Made by a program: the position numbers and the translations under genes
Assembly: GCA_949130495.1 (NCBI GenBank)
Contig: OX422214.1
Coordinates: 258,606,187-258,670,186 of the forward strand
DNA from: Sambucus nigra
Lineage: Eukaryota; Streptophyta; Magnoliopsida; Dipsacales; Adoxaceae
DNA: 64,000 nucleotides
Direction: 5' to 3'
Notes under the pieces: model-generated
Seen by the model: the letters and a program-made list of their open reading frames with translations, nothing else
The model's database searches: none
Told to the model about the DNA's origin: nothing
Shown here: positions 45,439 through 58,266 of the stretch, in pieces
How the letters are laid out: every line of letters starts with the position of its first letter
How positions within the stretch are numbered: position 1 is the first letter of the stretch

Positions 45439-46588
45439 TGTTAGGGTATTTATGTATAAACTGAGGCATAACCCATTTCAATGGTGATAAAATTGTGATA
45501 AGGGAACTCTAAATGATAAGGAATAAACTCTAGTTTATATTACAATGTTGAGTAATAAATATAATATTTTTAGATAATGAATGAACCTCTGAAAGATATT
45601 AGCTAGAGGGAGAGAGAAATAATACACCCAAAATAAGGAGGTAAACACCAAATGTGGATGGGATAGTGTTTAAATCTCAATAAATGCTTGAGTTATTGGT
45701 AAGAATTGGACAAGTATATTAATAGAGGCGAGCAAAATCACTAGTTTGTAATAAATATCTCAAAGTGATCTTATGGCTCAAAGATCTTATCATTTATCAA
45801 AGGATAAGTGAGGTATATATAGGATTAGGTTGTATGCGAGGAACCTTAGGTGCATTAATGACGGGTTACCACACCTAACAAGTTATTAGCATTAAATATT
45901 AATTGGAATTATCGAGTGACCAACCGTTGAGTCAGGTGGCGTGGTAGGTGCATTAGCACCTTTTTCGGCCAACTGTTTTAACAAATCGTCACTATTTGAA
46001 GCACATTGGATTTGACATGTTTCAGGTGTGGTGTGGCGCCATGCAGATATTTTACATAAAGAGACTATTTTGGGCATCAAAACCCTGGGGCTGAGAAATA
46101 AGTAAAGCTAAGGTTGCTCGAGTAATGCTCATTCGGGTTAGGCTGTGTGTTTATGGTTGCTCGAGTAATGCTTATTCGGGTTAGGTTGTGTGTTTATAGT
46201 TGCTCGAGAAATTCTCATTCGAGCTAAGCTAAGTATTTTACATAGTTTATCTTAAATGGTTAAGTCATACCTTAATGATGATTTTCTCTCTATCCTCCAA
46301 AATAATTTCCTCTTAGATTCCTCGAAGTAAGTTTCCTCGATAGAGCATGAAAGCTCTCCCACACCCTGACAGACATGGTCCATCGTTGGTACCGAGTAAC
46401 CTCATAAATATTATAATATAAAATATAATTATAATAAATTAGATAGAATACATGGTGGGTCGAGTATATCCATCTGGAAGGATTCATCGGTCTTCGATTA
46501 AGCTTTACTTTGTCTTGCTCTCTTATTTATCTCTTAAAGAGGAGGTTTATCTCTAAGTAAGGAGGATTAACTTTAATCCCCACCTACA
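45439..46588 (-). repeat. 3' LTR of Tat element B
   Basis: 1150 bp; on the minus strand it starts TGTAGGTGGGG and ends TACCCTAACA. Related to 1385-2574 (see there). It contains three 43-bp tandem units. Confidence 0.7.
46114..46245. repeat. Three 43-bp tandem units in Tat B LTR
   Basis: Units start at 46114, 46157 and 46200 with GTTGCTCGAGTAATGCTCAT or a close variant; the third is more diverged and cut short. Confidence 0.93.
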
Positions 46589-46600
46589 TTTGCCCCCTCA
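46589..46600 (-). promoter_or_regulatory. Polypurine tract of Tat element B
   Basis: On the minus strand TGAGGGGGCAAA directly precedes the LTR start TGTAG. Confidence 0.7.
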
Positions 46601-47108
46601 TAGAGAATTTTCTATATGAAACACAACGCATCATAATTGGAAACACCTTCAACTGACATATCTCAATTCGAAACATCTTGTTACTACACGTGTGAGCCAA
46701 ATCTTGTGTATATCTCCAGTATTTAATGCTAGAGTCACATAATCTACCAACTTTGTTCCTTTTTTTACATGTGGCATCTTGGGGTGAACTCTAACTACCT
46801 TGATTTATATAATAATCATTTTAACCCCGATTTTCAAAATATTTATTGAGTAGTGAACTATCAAAAAACCTCAATGACTATTTTCCCCAAACCTTTAAAT
46901 GGTTATTTGTCTCTTCACTTCAAACCTCTTACAACTTCCCCCATTAAAGAACTCATGACTTATGTTGTATAAAGAGACAAAGTGTCCACTATTACTCTAA
47001 ACCTCATTCAAAATATATTTTGATCTCGCTTTCACTGATCATTTTCTATCGACGTCATTTCCATACCCTTCTCGTTACTATTTCATCGCTAAAACCCTTT
47101 TAAATTGA
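46601..47108. other. Spacer between PPT and antisense ORF of Tat element B
   Basis: About 500 bp, AT-rich, pyrimidine-rich near 47050, which would be the 5' leader of the antisense ORF. No coding motif. Confidence 0.35.
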
Positions 47109-50100
47109 AATGGATGCCTATTGAAGTAAGTCTGGCGAGGTTTATGATAAGGATGTTGACGTTGAGTAAATGGAGTGTTAAGTGTTATGTAGCCTCTATT
47201 ATCGTGATCCCTTCTTTAGGAAGGATGATTAATTTGGTTAAATGTTAAACATGTTTCAAAATACTATTGAGGGAGTCGATGAGACTCTACTGATGACAGA
47301 GGATCCATTGGACGTCACCAAAGGCGGATATATCTCTTTCTTTAGGACTATGAGATTCAAACTTGATTGGGGAGATTTCCCTTTATTACTACATTGAGTT
47401 CAAGGGAGCAAGTGGCTCTCTTTATAGATTTGTTTCCTGGTGCTACATCTATGGAAATATAAGGACGAACTCCTCAAAGTTAGTCTTGGATGTGCAGCTC
47501 ATTTCTTTGAAAATTTCACATTATTTAAGAATAACCTTGCCCTTCACACAAAGTTGGTCTCATGCTGGAGTGTGATTTCTCACACATTCGTGTAAGCATG
47601 GGGAAAATTTACCATCACACTTAAGATGTGTGTGAGTTGTTGGGATTAAAGCCATATGGCCATTTTCCTTATGTCACTCGATGAAGCTGAAATAAAGGAA
47701 TAACATGAACTAGACAAGATTGTTCATGAGTCTATGGGTGATTCTATGAAGGCCACTATTGGCCAATATATCAAGTACTTATTCAAGCCATATGTGAATC
47801 TTACTTGGGAGAAAAAAAGACCTTGGTTTGAGCCAGATGTGCCTTTTTATGAAGGTTATGGAAGTTCCTCTCAACTGGCCACATATATTCTTTACATGCT
47901 TTCATAATATTCTATCCTTGGAAAACTTAATGATCAACCTCACCGGGACTTAGTCAAAATTTCTATCATATTGGATCGTGGAGTTAACATTCCTTTAGCA
48001 GTTATTACTCTTGGGTCATTGTATATCAGTCGATCATAATGATGTGTCTAATTTTGCCAACATCATCTTGATAATGGGGCTCGTCTATGATATGTTCCCC
48101 CATCTTACCCCCAAAGCTCATCCCATTAGACCCTTCCTCTAAAATGTCCTCTCATAACACATCTCTTTCACTTTTGATCTATGATTATCAACACTTTGAG
48201 GATCATTATATATTGGAGAGACCAATGCTCAGACTAGCTCATTCTTCAAGAAAGAAGCTTACACAATATAGATTTTTGGGGGAGAGAAAGATATTGAGGA
48301 AAATCCATCACTAATTATGGCTATTCTGATTTCCCATAGTTATCTCTTAACTCATACTGAGTGGGAGGTTTAAAGTGGAGCCTACAACTCTCACAGATAT
48401 GCTAGACAGCTTGATTAAGACCAAGGAATACCCAAGCCTATATGTGGGTCTAATAGGGTGGATGAATCATTTTTATCTGCCAACCTTGACTTCACAAGGA
48501 TATTCGTGGTTCTTCTGTGTGCAGAGCGTTAAAATCTGGTCATTCTTGATGAGGAAAATATTGAAGATTCTTTTTTAGTCTGGTATTGCCATCATTGGCT
48601 GATGCAACTCAAGGTCTTTGAGGACTTTGTACAAACTGAGCCTAGGTACCCTACTATAGGTAGATCTGGTCCCTTTAAAATTAAGATGAAGAACCTCTCT
48701 GCCAAAGGCATATAATTTCCTTTAAGTCTTATAGAGATACTTTATCCCAATAAGTTTCCCCCTCTAGCACCAACTGTTTAGGTTGCTCGTGTGCCAACTA
48801 AAGATAAGAAGAAAGGTTTCTCAATTATTGGTGGAATGAAAAGAAAGGCTTCTTCCATTATAGGTTCATTGAAAAGGAAGTTGCCCATAAACCCCCCAAA
48901 AAGTTCAACGCCACTAAAGATTCCTCCAACTTCGGTGCTATTCCTCCAGAGTCTATTCCTCCACCAAATCATGTTCTAAAGGATAAGGTAGCTAACTTAA
49001 TATCTCATATTCTTTCTAGGATAGAAGTAATTCCCATTATTATAGATAATGCTTTAGTTGGTTTGGAGAGACACCGTCCAGCTGATGATTTTGTGTTTCC
49101 TCGGGTTGCCAAGAGTAAGGTTTCTCAAGTGGAGCAAGAGGAGAAGGTTCATCTCGCTAATATACCTCATCAATGAAAAAATAATTTGGTGAAAAAATAT
49201 ATCAGCCAGCGTGTGTCTCTAACTCCCACACTAATAATTTCTTCGGAGAAAACTCAAGATGATAGACCAAATGATGAAGTGGTGGATATTTCCACGCTAA
49301 TTTGTCCATCTGAGCCTCTTCATGAGACCCAATAGGTAATTGTGTACTTATCTTAGAGTTGATTTATTCATGTGTCTTCTCTAGTGTTGTTGCAATTTTC
49401 TTTAGGATTCCCCAACCAAAATTATAGAAGTTGTATTTATTCTCGATGACATTCCTCCTAAGGAAGGTTCTTTGGGTCAAGTTGTTAAAGAAGATATCGT
49501 TTTGACTCCTTTGTCCCCATATTCAATGGTTGAGTGAGCTTTTTTGAAATGTGCTTCTTTTAAGCACATTATTGCGGTGGTAAGAACTAATGAGCAAAAA
49601 GGTTATGGGGGACTCAAGTGGAACTTTAGAAAAGTCGAGTCAAAATATTCCCTCAATTTCATCTGAGACACCATTGGTCATTATTCCTCCAAATCCTTCA
49701 ACTCAAGTAACTCAAATGAACTTTAACTTGATCACTTGGTTATCCTCAATTTTGTGATTTCTCAAAGCTTTTGGTTGGTTGATTTGTGTATATAGGGAAC
49801 TGAAGACATTCTTTACCTTGCTCCCTCTGTGGATGTGCTGGACCTTGTAAGGTCTATCGATAAGAAAATCCTTCCTCGTAGTCTTGTGAGTCCAGTTATT
49901 TCTTTGAACTTTCAAGTTATGATGCATATATCCATGGTGTTTATCGATATCTTTGTACATATTCATATAACCAATGTTGAGGTATTTTCATTGTAAAAAA
50001 ATTCTTAATTTTTACTTCTCTTTCTCATATGCACCTTGTTCTAAGGTTTTTCTATCGTGGTGTTTCAGCATACCGTTATTAAAGAAAGGGAGCAACATCT

Positions 50101-51420
50101 CCTTCAGTTGGAGATAATTTACCCTAAGTGAATATTATTCCTACTTCGATGGAGATTAGTCCTACTCCAGTGGAGCTCAATGTTTTAGCTCTTGAGGACA
50201 CTCGTGTGGCTCAAGCTCAAGTTGAATCTGGCAATGTGAACATCCCCCACCTTTGGCCAATATTGTAGCTATTGATGGAGTAGAATTCTATACTCATATT
50301 TTTGTGAAACTTTTGTAGTTCTCATACTGATTTTTGTGTATGAATAATTTTTCTTATTTTTATACCCTTCTTGGGTATAACTTAGTAAAAAAACTCACCT
50401 GCATGGTGATTTACTCCTACTTATTGAGTAATATTCATCAAAAGTTAAGTTTTTTCACCGATTTGGTGATGTAACCTACTTGGGTATGTTTTCTCTGAAC
50501 ATACACCTAATTGGTGATGTACAGTGCTTGGGTGTGGTTTCTTTAAAGAGTACACATGCTTGATGACTTGGCTTCATCTTTGCCAAAGTTTTAAAGTTAC
50601 CTGCTTGGTAAAAATTTAACTTTTGACTAAACCTTTTGGTCTTTCTATTTTTTCAGCCTTGATAGAGAATAACCCTCCCAAAGCAACTTAGGTGCCACAT
50701 CCTGCTATTATTGTGAATGTGTAAGTAATGGAAAATAATCATGACATAATTGATCCTAATGAAAATGAGTTTCCCAACTAAAGTGATCATGGCTCAATGA
50801 CCAGTCTAAAGAGAGGGGGAAATGAGTATGCTCATAGTTCCCCAGGCCATACGTTTCACGAGATGAATATTATAAGCAATTTCTATATTTAAATGCCTTT
50901 ATTCAAGGCTCTCTTTGCAACGTGATTGATCGTTTTCTTGCTTCTCATCCTGATACTTTCACTTTTGATTGTCTAAGGTCCCACAGTTTGATAGTGTCTT
51001 ATCGATTACAAGTTTTAGTGGTCATGGTATCTGAAGTAGTAAACATAACAGCTTCTTATCTTGAGAGGTCCATCCTTAATCATCATTTAGTCACCCTTAA
51101 AGACATGAAAAGAGGATATTTTTTATTTTTCATGGCTCAAAATAACTTGAAATACCTCAAAGATCCCCACATGATGAATTATCATTCTCAATATCTCGAG
51201 AATTTGGAGGACTTGAAGACTGAAGAAGAAAAGCTAAGGGAGATTGCCCCCCAAATTGATGAGATGGACTAAGTTGTGAAGGCAGTTAAAGAAGCTTTTA
51301 CTCAATTCAAAAGGAAACATTAATATAACCTTAATAAGAAGGCAAAAGTTGAACTTAACATCTCAGTTATGTCCGATTAGCAAAGGAAATTTTCTTCTGA
51401 TTGTGGTTCCTTTTAGGATA
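47109..51420 (+). pseudogene. Antisense ORF of Tat element B, plant-mobile-domain-like protein
   Basis: Runs opposite to the element. Near the start are MTEDPLDV and FRTMRFKLDWGDFP. A PMD-like core follows: HFFENFTLFKNN, LVSCWSVISHTFV, WGKFTIT and a frame-broken LLGLKPYG-like text, then DEAEIKE, HELDKIVHESMGDS, TIGQYIKYLFKPYVN and WEKKRPWFEPDVPFYEGYG. A basic Lys/Ser-rich stretch lies at 48800-48900. The C-terminal ORF 50922-51272 is helical with a coiled-coil-like end (ENLEDLKTEEEKLREIA). Many stops and frameshifts are present. PMD proteins in hosts act in silencing and genome stability; here the role is unknown. The match is by motif order only. Confidence 0.5.
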
Positions 51421-51629
51421 TATTCTCTTTGATGTATTTATGTTCAGCAGTTACATTTTTTCTTACAACTATTTACAAATGAAATACAAAGAGTGTTTAT
51501 TCTTGAATATATGTGTACATTGCTCATTTTTCTTTCTTAAACACTTGTCTATATATTATAAAATGTAGCCTAAAATTTACATGTGCTTCTTTGCAAATTC
51601 TAAGTAAAAAATAAGAATAAAAATTTACA

Positions 51630-52770
51630 TGTTCTCCTCATAGATGATAAACCTTGAATAATTTGTTGTTAACTTTGAATGGTCTATCATCCTTAATTTT
51701 TTAGATCAAACAGTAACTAGAATCATGTGCCTTATTAACAATATATGGTCCCTCATAATTTATTACAAACTTTGGCAAAGGGAGTCCTCTAATGTGGTTG
51801 ACCTTAGTTTTCAAAACTAGGTCACCTTCCATGAAATTTCTCAATTTCTCAAAATTTTCATAGGCTATCGAGAGTTATTTCATGTAGATTTAGAAGTTCC
51901 TTCTCGCATTATCAATGTGTTTATCTAGTGCTTTTAGTTAAATGTGCTTAATCTGTGGAAGCATTTTTCTTCGCAAGGCACATCTGGAATAATATACTTT
52001 TAACTTCACATGAAGAATTGACTTAACTCCATGGTGTGTAGTCTGTTGGTTTCCTCTTGGTTTTTTGGTAGTCCCAAATCACCATTGGTAATTTTTCATC
52101 CCAAACATCAAGAAAGCCTTCCATCATCTTGGAAAAATATTAACCAAGGTTTTGTTTGTTACTTCGGTTTGACCATTGCCTTTAGGATAAGCAACTATTA
52201 AAGTATGGTGGATAATTAAATATTTGTCTATTAGCAATACCACTTCCTAATTAATAAATGGAGTTCCATTATCTGGTAGAATAACCCTAGGAATGCAACC
52301 GACAAATGATGTATTCTCCCATGAATTGTGCCACCACACTTGTTGTTGCCATTTTTAAAGGTACTACATCTCGCCACTTCATAAAGCAATTAGCTTCCAC
52401 TATAATCCATAATTTTCCCTAGAGAAAGGATTGATCCTCCCCATTAGATCAGATGCTAAAGTACGAAAATGATAGGGTGTTGTTAATGAATGGAGTTCCA
52501 CCGATAGAAAATAAATGAGGTTATCGTGAAGTTGGAAAGCCTTGCATTTATGAACAAACTCGAGCGAATCTTTTCCATCGGTGGCTAATAATAGAAAAAT
52601 GTCATGATTTGATTATACAACTTGGATTCTCTAATATGAGTTGGACCGTGAGTTTGCTTAAGTACTTACTTTGCTTCCTCTTTAGTCTTTAGTGATGCAT
52701 TATAATGGCTTATTGAAATATCCTCTGCGATAAAGCTTCTCTTCTAATAGGTAAAATATTGGGTCCCTTC
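51630..52770 (-). pseudogene. Tat-type integrase of element B
   Basis: Minus-strand text in several frames: LYRRGYFNKPL (52735 down, start of the finger), FFYY.PPMEK, KDSLEFVHKCKAF, DLMGRINPF (first Asp region), WIIVEANCFMKWRDVVPLKM, VILPDNGTPFIN (second Asp at about 52273), YPKGNGQTEVTNKT (Glu), then FMEGDLVLKTKVNHIRGLPL and NYEGPYIV near 51700-51850. This is the full order of a Tat integrase, each part broken by stops. Confidence 0.75.
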
Positions 52771-53615
52771 TCCTTATTCCTATGGCATCTGGTTTCTCAC
52801 TTGGGACAACTCCATCTCTGATGAAATCGTTGTAGGGTTGATTTCAATCCATTTGATCTTCCATAAAATTGCACTTATTCGGTTGGAAGAAAGTTTGACA
52901 CTTGGTATATTATCTTTGTATTGTTATTGCGTCTTACTTCGTCGTTTGCACAAAATACTCCTACCTTTGAAATCTTTGATAAAAGGGAATACCATTGGTT
53001 TCATATTGCTCATCATGAGTTTTTTAACCATTTTTGTGCTTCTTATAGACACGTACATATAGATAACATGCACCTAGGGTTTTTATAGTACAAATTTCCT
53101 TAAAGAAGGAAATATGTTGATAACTTAGTAAGCTTCATCTTGTCATCTCTTATCTCCAATTGCCTTCTTATCTCTCCCCTTCAATCTAAAGAATCATCAC
53201 TAGGGGGAGATGGAGCACATACGGTGGATTTGTTCTTTGATGGAGGGGAGAGATAAGAAAGCAGACGGAGATAAGAGATGGAAAGATGAAGTTTACTAAG
53301 TTACCACAATATTTTATTCTTCAAGGAAGTTTGTACTATAAAAAACCTAGGTATTTATAGAACATCACAGTTGTAGACTCACTATTTATGGCTACTTTTT
53401 GTGAAATTGTGGCATATGCATAAGTATGGAGATTCATTAGCCTTGGGTGTCTATCCACCTTGACCTCATGAAATTGCCCTATCGACTTCTTGATAATCAC
53501 TATGCAAGGTGTGATAGAAAGAAAAAATTGCTTCTAAGTGTAAGTGTCGTTGTTGCAAAGCCTTTTTAATCAACAATTTCCTTCAATGAACTACAAAAAT
53601 ATTACAAGACTAGTA
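52771..53615 (-). pseudogene. Tat-type RNase H and linker of element B (interrupted)
   Basis: The linker to integrase keeps GVVPSEKPDAIGIRRRDPI (52830-52760). Farther right, FHEVKVDRHPRLMNLHTYAY (53490-53420) resembles the end of Tat RNase H, where the usual motif ends in ADALA. A foldback MITE (53071-53352) separates the two parts. Catalytic residues cannot be placed. Confidence 0.5.
53071..53352. mobile_element. Foldback MITE, 282 bp
   Basis: Left arm from ACCTAGG (53071) pairs with the right arm ending CCTAGGT (53352) over about 105 bp with roughly 85-90 % identity; the arms contain TTTTTATAGTACAAA and CATCTCTTATCTCC. The loop is about 70 bp. No coding capacity. Superfamily unknown, since no target duplication is clear. 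Confidence 0.85.
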
Positions 53616-55704
53616 TGAGGTGAGTGAGGGTGTCAATCCAACTTAATGGAATGAAACACAAGAAGAACCATGTAATCCAATTTACTAGCTATTTATCTTT
53701 TTTGCTTTTTTTTTTTTTTGCTTTTTTTTGCTTTCTATATTTTTATTTTTATTTTTGCTTTTTTGTTTATATTAAAACGACTTTTTCTCGTGATGGTGAA
53801 ATAACTAAAATAAATGAGGATATCAACTAAACTATGAGAAAAATCTAAAGAAATACTAAAAGGTGTGTGAAAAAAATAACTAAATGAGAGATAATAAGAA
53901 GAAGAATCAAGATATGTAAATCCACCCCCATTTCACACATTTAATCTAGTTTGAACTATTTCTAGTTTGATTGATTTCCAAATTATTCAGCTAATTCAAA
54001 AGTTAATTCTCATAAACCTAATGAATTAGGAAAAAATATTTTAGAAAAGTAATTTTTAATTGCTACAACTTTACTCTAAATAAATTAAAATTAATCAAGT
54101 GTAACACTCGCTAGGGAAAATTTACCCAACTAATTTTAATTAAAAAAAATAAGACAAGAGTAGAAGAAACTTATATTATAATTTTGATCATTTTAAAAAG
54201 CTTATATCTAGTTTGAATCAAAATAATAAAATTACAACACAAGCTTCAATCCTTTCTCAAGGATGTTTTTTAATTTCTCAATGAAAAAACAAGTGTAGTA
54301 ATTAAATTTTCTAATCAAAGGAAATCAAACAAAAATAATATTAACAAACTAGACAACTTGGTTCCATCGGGATTTCATTTCATCCCTTGAAATGGGAGAT
54401 TAGCCCTCTATAATGGGACTTCAAGACATTAAATAAATTAATGAGTTCATATGAGTATGAAAGAAGAGATTCAACCAATTAATATATAATACAAAATCTC
54501 TTTTGATGCTACAAATTTTTGTCACCTTTTCTCTCTCTAACTGATAAATTTCTCTCTACATTTTTTTTTATCCTTAGCACTCTATTTTCAGCTTGCTTCC
54601 ACTCTCTAGTCTCCAACAGTGTGCCCAAAATGAATGAGAGTGTCTTCCTTTTGTAATTGGCACAAATGGAGCAAGGGGTAAAATTGGAAGATATAGATAA
54701 GGGTAGTTTATAAAAGGGGGTAAAAGTTTAAGATTTGATTTTTATCTTGAGAATGAACATAAGCACGATATCCTTGACAAATTGGGTTGATGGATGTTAA
54801 AAGTGGATTGGTAATAAGATAGGTAAGTGGATCTTGGTGTGGTCTGATTGGTGTTGTACAGTTGATGGGACACGGTGGAGGACTCGAAGTGGGTTGGAGG
54901 GAAATCGACGCCATCAGGTTTGATGGGTTTGATTTCGGGTTGGGTTTTGTGGGTTTCAATCTGGGTTCAAAGCTCGGGTTGGCTAAGATGGTTTGGGACC
55001 GGGTTAAGGGATTTTTGGAAACGGGTATGGCATGCTCCGGAGGTTGGATGAACTTGAGTTATGGCTTGTAGGTGGCGGATCCATTCTGGATTGCAACTGA
55101 GTCGGGGGTTTGTGGTGGTAATGCTGGTTAAGGCCGGAGTTGGGAACGCCGACAGATTTTGATCGGCGGGTTGCTAGTGGCACCGGGTTGAGCTCGGAAT
55201 CGCGAGTTAAGGTTTCGAGTTTGGTGAGGCAAGGTCCCCACCACTTGCTGGTCGTTTGTTGGTGGGAAGAGAGAGTGTTGGGTTTAATGGTGGTAGAAGA
55301 GAGAGAGAGTGAGATGGTGAATAAGAAGAAGTTAGGAGTGATTATGTGTGATAAGGGTGTAAGGGAGATAATGTGTGGGCAAGTGAGTAGTTTTAGGTGT
55401 GTGTTAGGGTGTATGGTATTTGGGTGTGAGTGAGTTGTAGGATTTGGTGTAAATGGTGTGTAGGGTAAGTTAGTGTGTGTGTGTGTGTGTGTGTGTGCGT
55501 GTGTGTGAGTGTGTGTGTGTCTGTGAGTGTGTGTGTGTGTGTGTATGTTTAATTATACCTTAAAATAAAACTACTTAACTAAAAAAATTAAAATCAACTA
55601 AAAATAAAACTCACTAAAAAAACTAAAAAGATAAAAATAACACGACACACAATACAAACTCTTAAAACTAAACACGACTCAAATAAAAACTAATAAAATA
55701 AAAT

Positions 55705-55735
<31 letters not shown>

Positions 55736-56298
55736 AAATAATAATAAACTAACTAAAAACTAAAAGAAACAAAAATAAAGGAAAACAAATACTCGACGCA
55801 CTAAAATAAATCCTCTAAAAATAAATAAAATCTATTAAAAATAAAAATAAAAACTACAAAAGAAGTAAAAATAAAACATAAAGTCCTAAAAGTATAAATC
55901 TAGCAAAAAAAAAATTAAGATTACAATTAAAAACTAATAAAAATCATAAAGAAAAAAATATAAAATAAATTCTAGATACTTCTAAATAAATCTAAAATAA
56001 ATCCTAAAAATAAAAAACGACTCAAACTAAAAATATAAAAAAATAATAAAGGTACAAACTCAATACACACAGTCTCGGGTGAAGGTTTGGGCTAGGTTTA
56101 GGCTCGGGTTTGATACGGGACAGGGGAATTAGCTCCCTAAATCGCACATTTGCCTTGAAATAAGTGTCGAACTTTCGCAAACGATGATCAAACCTGCACA
56201 TTAAACATTTACGCATATAAGGCATAAATTATCGAGAATTAGAAACTAAAATATGTTTATTTGGGGTATAAAATGTACATTTTTGGGTGCTTATCACA
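53616..56298 (-). repeat. Probable 3' LTR of Athila-2
   Basis: The right edge is set by TGTGATAAGCACCC (minus) after a TTTGGGGGTTG purine tract (56299-56309). The left edge TGAGGTGAGTG at 53616 is only a guess (TG start after the Tat RNase H text ends). The stretch includes pyrimidine-rich and A-rich runs and a GT microsatellite. The G-rich part at 54860-55435 has plus ORFs (for example 55140-55433) without recognisable domains. Confidence 0.4.
55473..55545. repeat. (GT)n microsatellite
   Basis: Interrupted GT array of about 36 dinucleotides, followed by an A-rich low-complexity tract to about 56040. Confidence 0.95.
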
Positions 56299-56309
56299 CA
56301 ACCCCCAAA

Positions 56310-58260
56310 CGGAGCGTTACTAGTCCTCGAATAAAAAGATAGAGAGAAAGAGAAAGATAAGAAACCAAAAGTGTACCACTTTCGCGAGCACTTACGATTG
56401 CACTTAGCATGTGCAACAAGTCTTTAAACCTATAGGTTTCCCTACAGGACGAGTTGTGTCTCGTGAGGATTTGTAGGGAATATACCCACAAAATTCTTTA
56501 TTTGCAAAAGACAGTCTATCTCTTATTAGACATAGAATAATCGCACAATCCATCATGAGATAAATATTTTGAGGAATACAAGCTAGAAGTACATAAAAAG
56601 TTTAGCAATGTGAATACTCAAGACACATGCTTCCTATAACTCAACGTGTGTGTGTGAATCAGTCAAAACGGGTTGAGTATCATAAGAGTAATTCATATAT
56701 TGCCCTTTCGAAATCAACGCTTCAACTTCAAAATCTCACTGGATATATCTCTCTCAAGCGAACTCTCGAGATTTGGGTTAGTGTATTGCTCTTGTGTGTG
56801 AGGAGGTGAGTAAATGTAAGCAAGTTCAAACGTATCACATACATATAAGAAGGAATGAACATTTAGAAATAAAATGATATCATGAAAGGAAGCTAATCAC
56901 TATAGTGACAACGTCGAGTTATTCACCACGTTGACTTTCATTTTCCCGAACACCTAGGGGAAATATGGATGTTAATGGATGAGGGGAAAATAAAATGAAA
57001 TGGATAGGATGAGATGAGGTAGGTGGGATAGGATGGGTGATGGATGGATATGTGAGAAGAGTGTTCTATACATGAAGAACAAATATCTTTATTACACAAG
57101 CTTTTTTTTCTCTATTTTTTTTCTATTTTTCTATTTTTTTTCTCTTTTTCTCTCTTTCTTTATACTCTCAACACTGAAGACATTTTATATTTGAAAAATA
57201 CTCTTCTTCTAAAAAATGATGAATGATATGGAGATAATAAATGGATGGTGTGGGGAATGTGTGGGAATATGGAAGAATATGGTAAGGTAATGGATGAAAC
57301 GAATGGTTAGTGTATGGGTGAAAATCTAGTGATCGGGATTTATTTCAAGACACGCGTTTCTTACAAATCGAAAGTGATCTCGTTCTCAGTGATCAAGCCA
57401 AATATTTTATAAAAAAAATAATGAGATCATACAACGATTTAAGTGCGGACCCAAAAGAAGTTGAATCAACTTGTGACTCGGAGATTGCATAAAACACTCT
57501 GAAAGGGTGAAAGGCACAAATCTCACAAGCTAAAGTCTCTACTAGTGATCCTTAAGGTTCTCTTGGGAATTGTAATACTCTTAAACTCTAAATCGTAGTG
57601 ACGTGATAAGTGCGCAAATTTTGTTGAGACTAGAAATTCATGGTGCAAAATACCTTGATACGTATTACATAAGCTATTTAGAAAAAATAAATCATTTAGC
57701 TTGATTCTTAGACTTAAAAAGATGAATGATAGAAAATTCACGTCAATGAGCGAGATGAAAGAAACTGCATGAAAATTTTAAAAATCAGGTTTAAAAATAA
57801 AAAAAAATCAAAAGAGGTGCAATTTTGATAAAATTCCCCACCCCCAAACAAAAAGGAACATCGTCCTCGATGTTAAGTAAAATATTTTTTTAAATTGAGA
57901 GCAGAAGGGAGGAAAGAGATTACCAGAATCAACCGCACAAATGTAGCCAAGATGAAACCTAAATAAGTGATAAGATAAAAAAATGTGTACAAGTCTATAA
58001 ACATTGAAATTCTTAGGGTGATGTGAAACACCACCCCCAAACAGGATGAGACTCATACTCAGAAATCATCGGCTACCTCCCGATAGTGCTAAGGTTAACG
58101 TCTTCAGCCAGACCGAAGGGATCTCACCCTAAGGATAAGAACGATGAAAGTGTGGGGTGAAAGAAAAATTAGATGATAAGAATCACCCCCAAACAAGACT
58201 GAATCATCAGTCTTCATAGATCGGGTCAACAAGGCCAATTTCTTTAACTTAAATGGGGCC
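56310..58260. other. Non-coding region between Athila-2 integrase and 3' LTR
   Basis: Two kilobases with C-rich CACCCCCAAACAAAAAGG-type blocks (57838, 58030, 58186), a pyrimidine tract (57100-57160) and the block shared with Athila-1 (56430-56496). No ORF with a recognised motif; an envelope-like gene, present in some Athila elements, is not visible. Confidence 0.5.
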
Positions 58261-58266
58261 TAACTC

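Larger units (their letters stand above)
45439..53615 (-). mobile_element. Tat-lineage element B (minus), 3' half
   Basis: 3' LTR 45439-46588, PPT 46589-46600, antisense PMD-like ORF on the plus strand (47109-51420), then integrase and RNase H on the minus strand (51630-53615). The arrangement LTR, antisense ORF, integrase is the known layout of Retand-type Tat elements. RT, protease, gag and the 5' LTR are not in the window, because Athila-2 and the CACTA end interrupt it. The five bases before the LTR are GTTTT (45434-45438); the partner duplication is not visible. Confidence 0.7.

Noticed and set aside
46114..46245. CRISPR-like array
   Set aside because: Adjacent 43-bp tandem units without spacers in a plant LTR; only three copies.
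50922..51272. Independent host gene with coiled coil
   Set aside because: It continues the antisense ORF of Tat element B in order and strand and has stops directly after it; a stand-alone gene is not supported.
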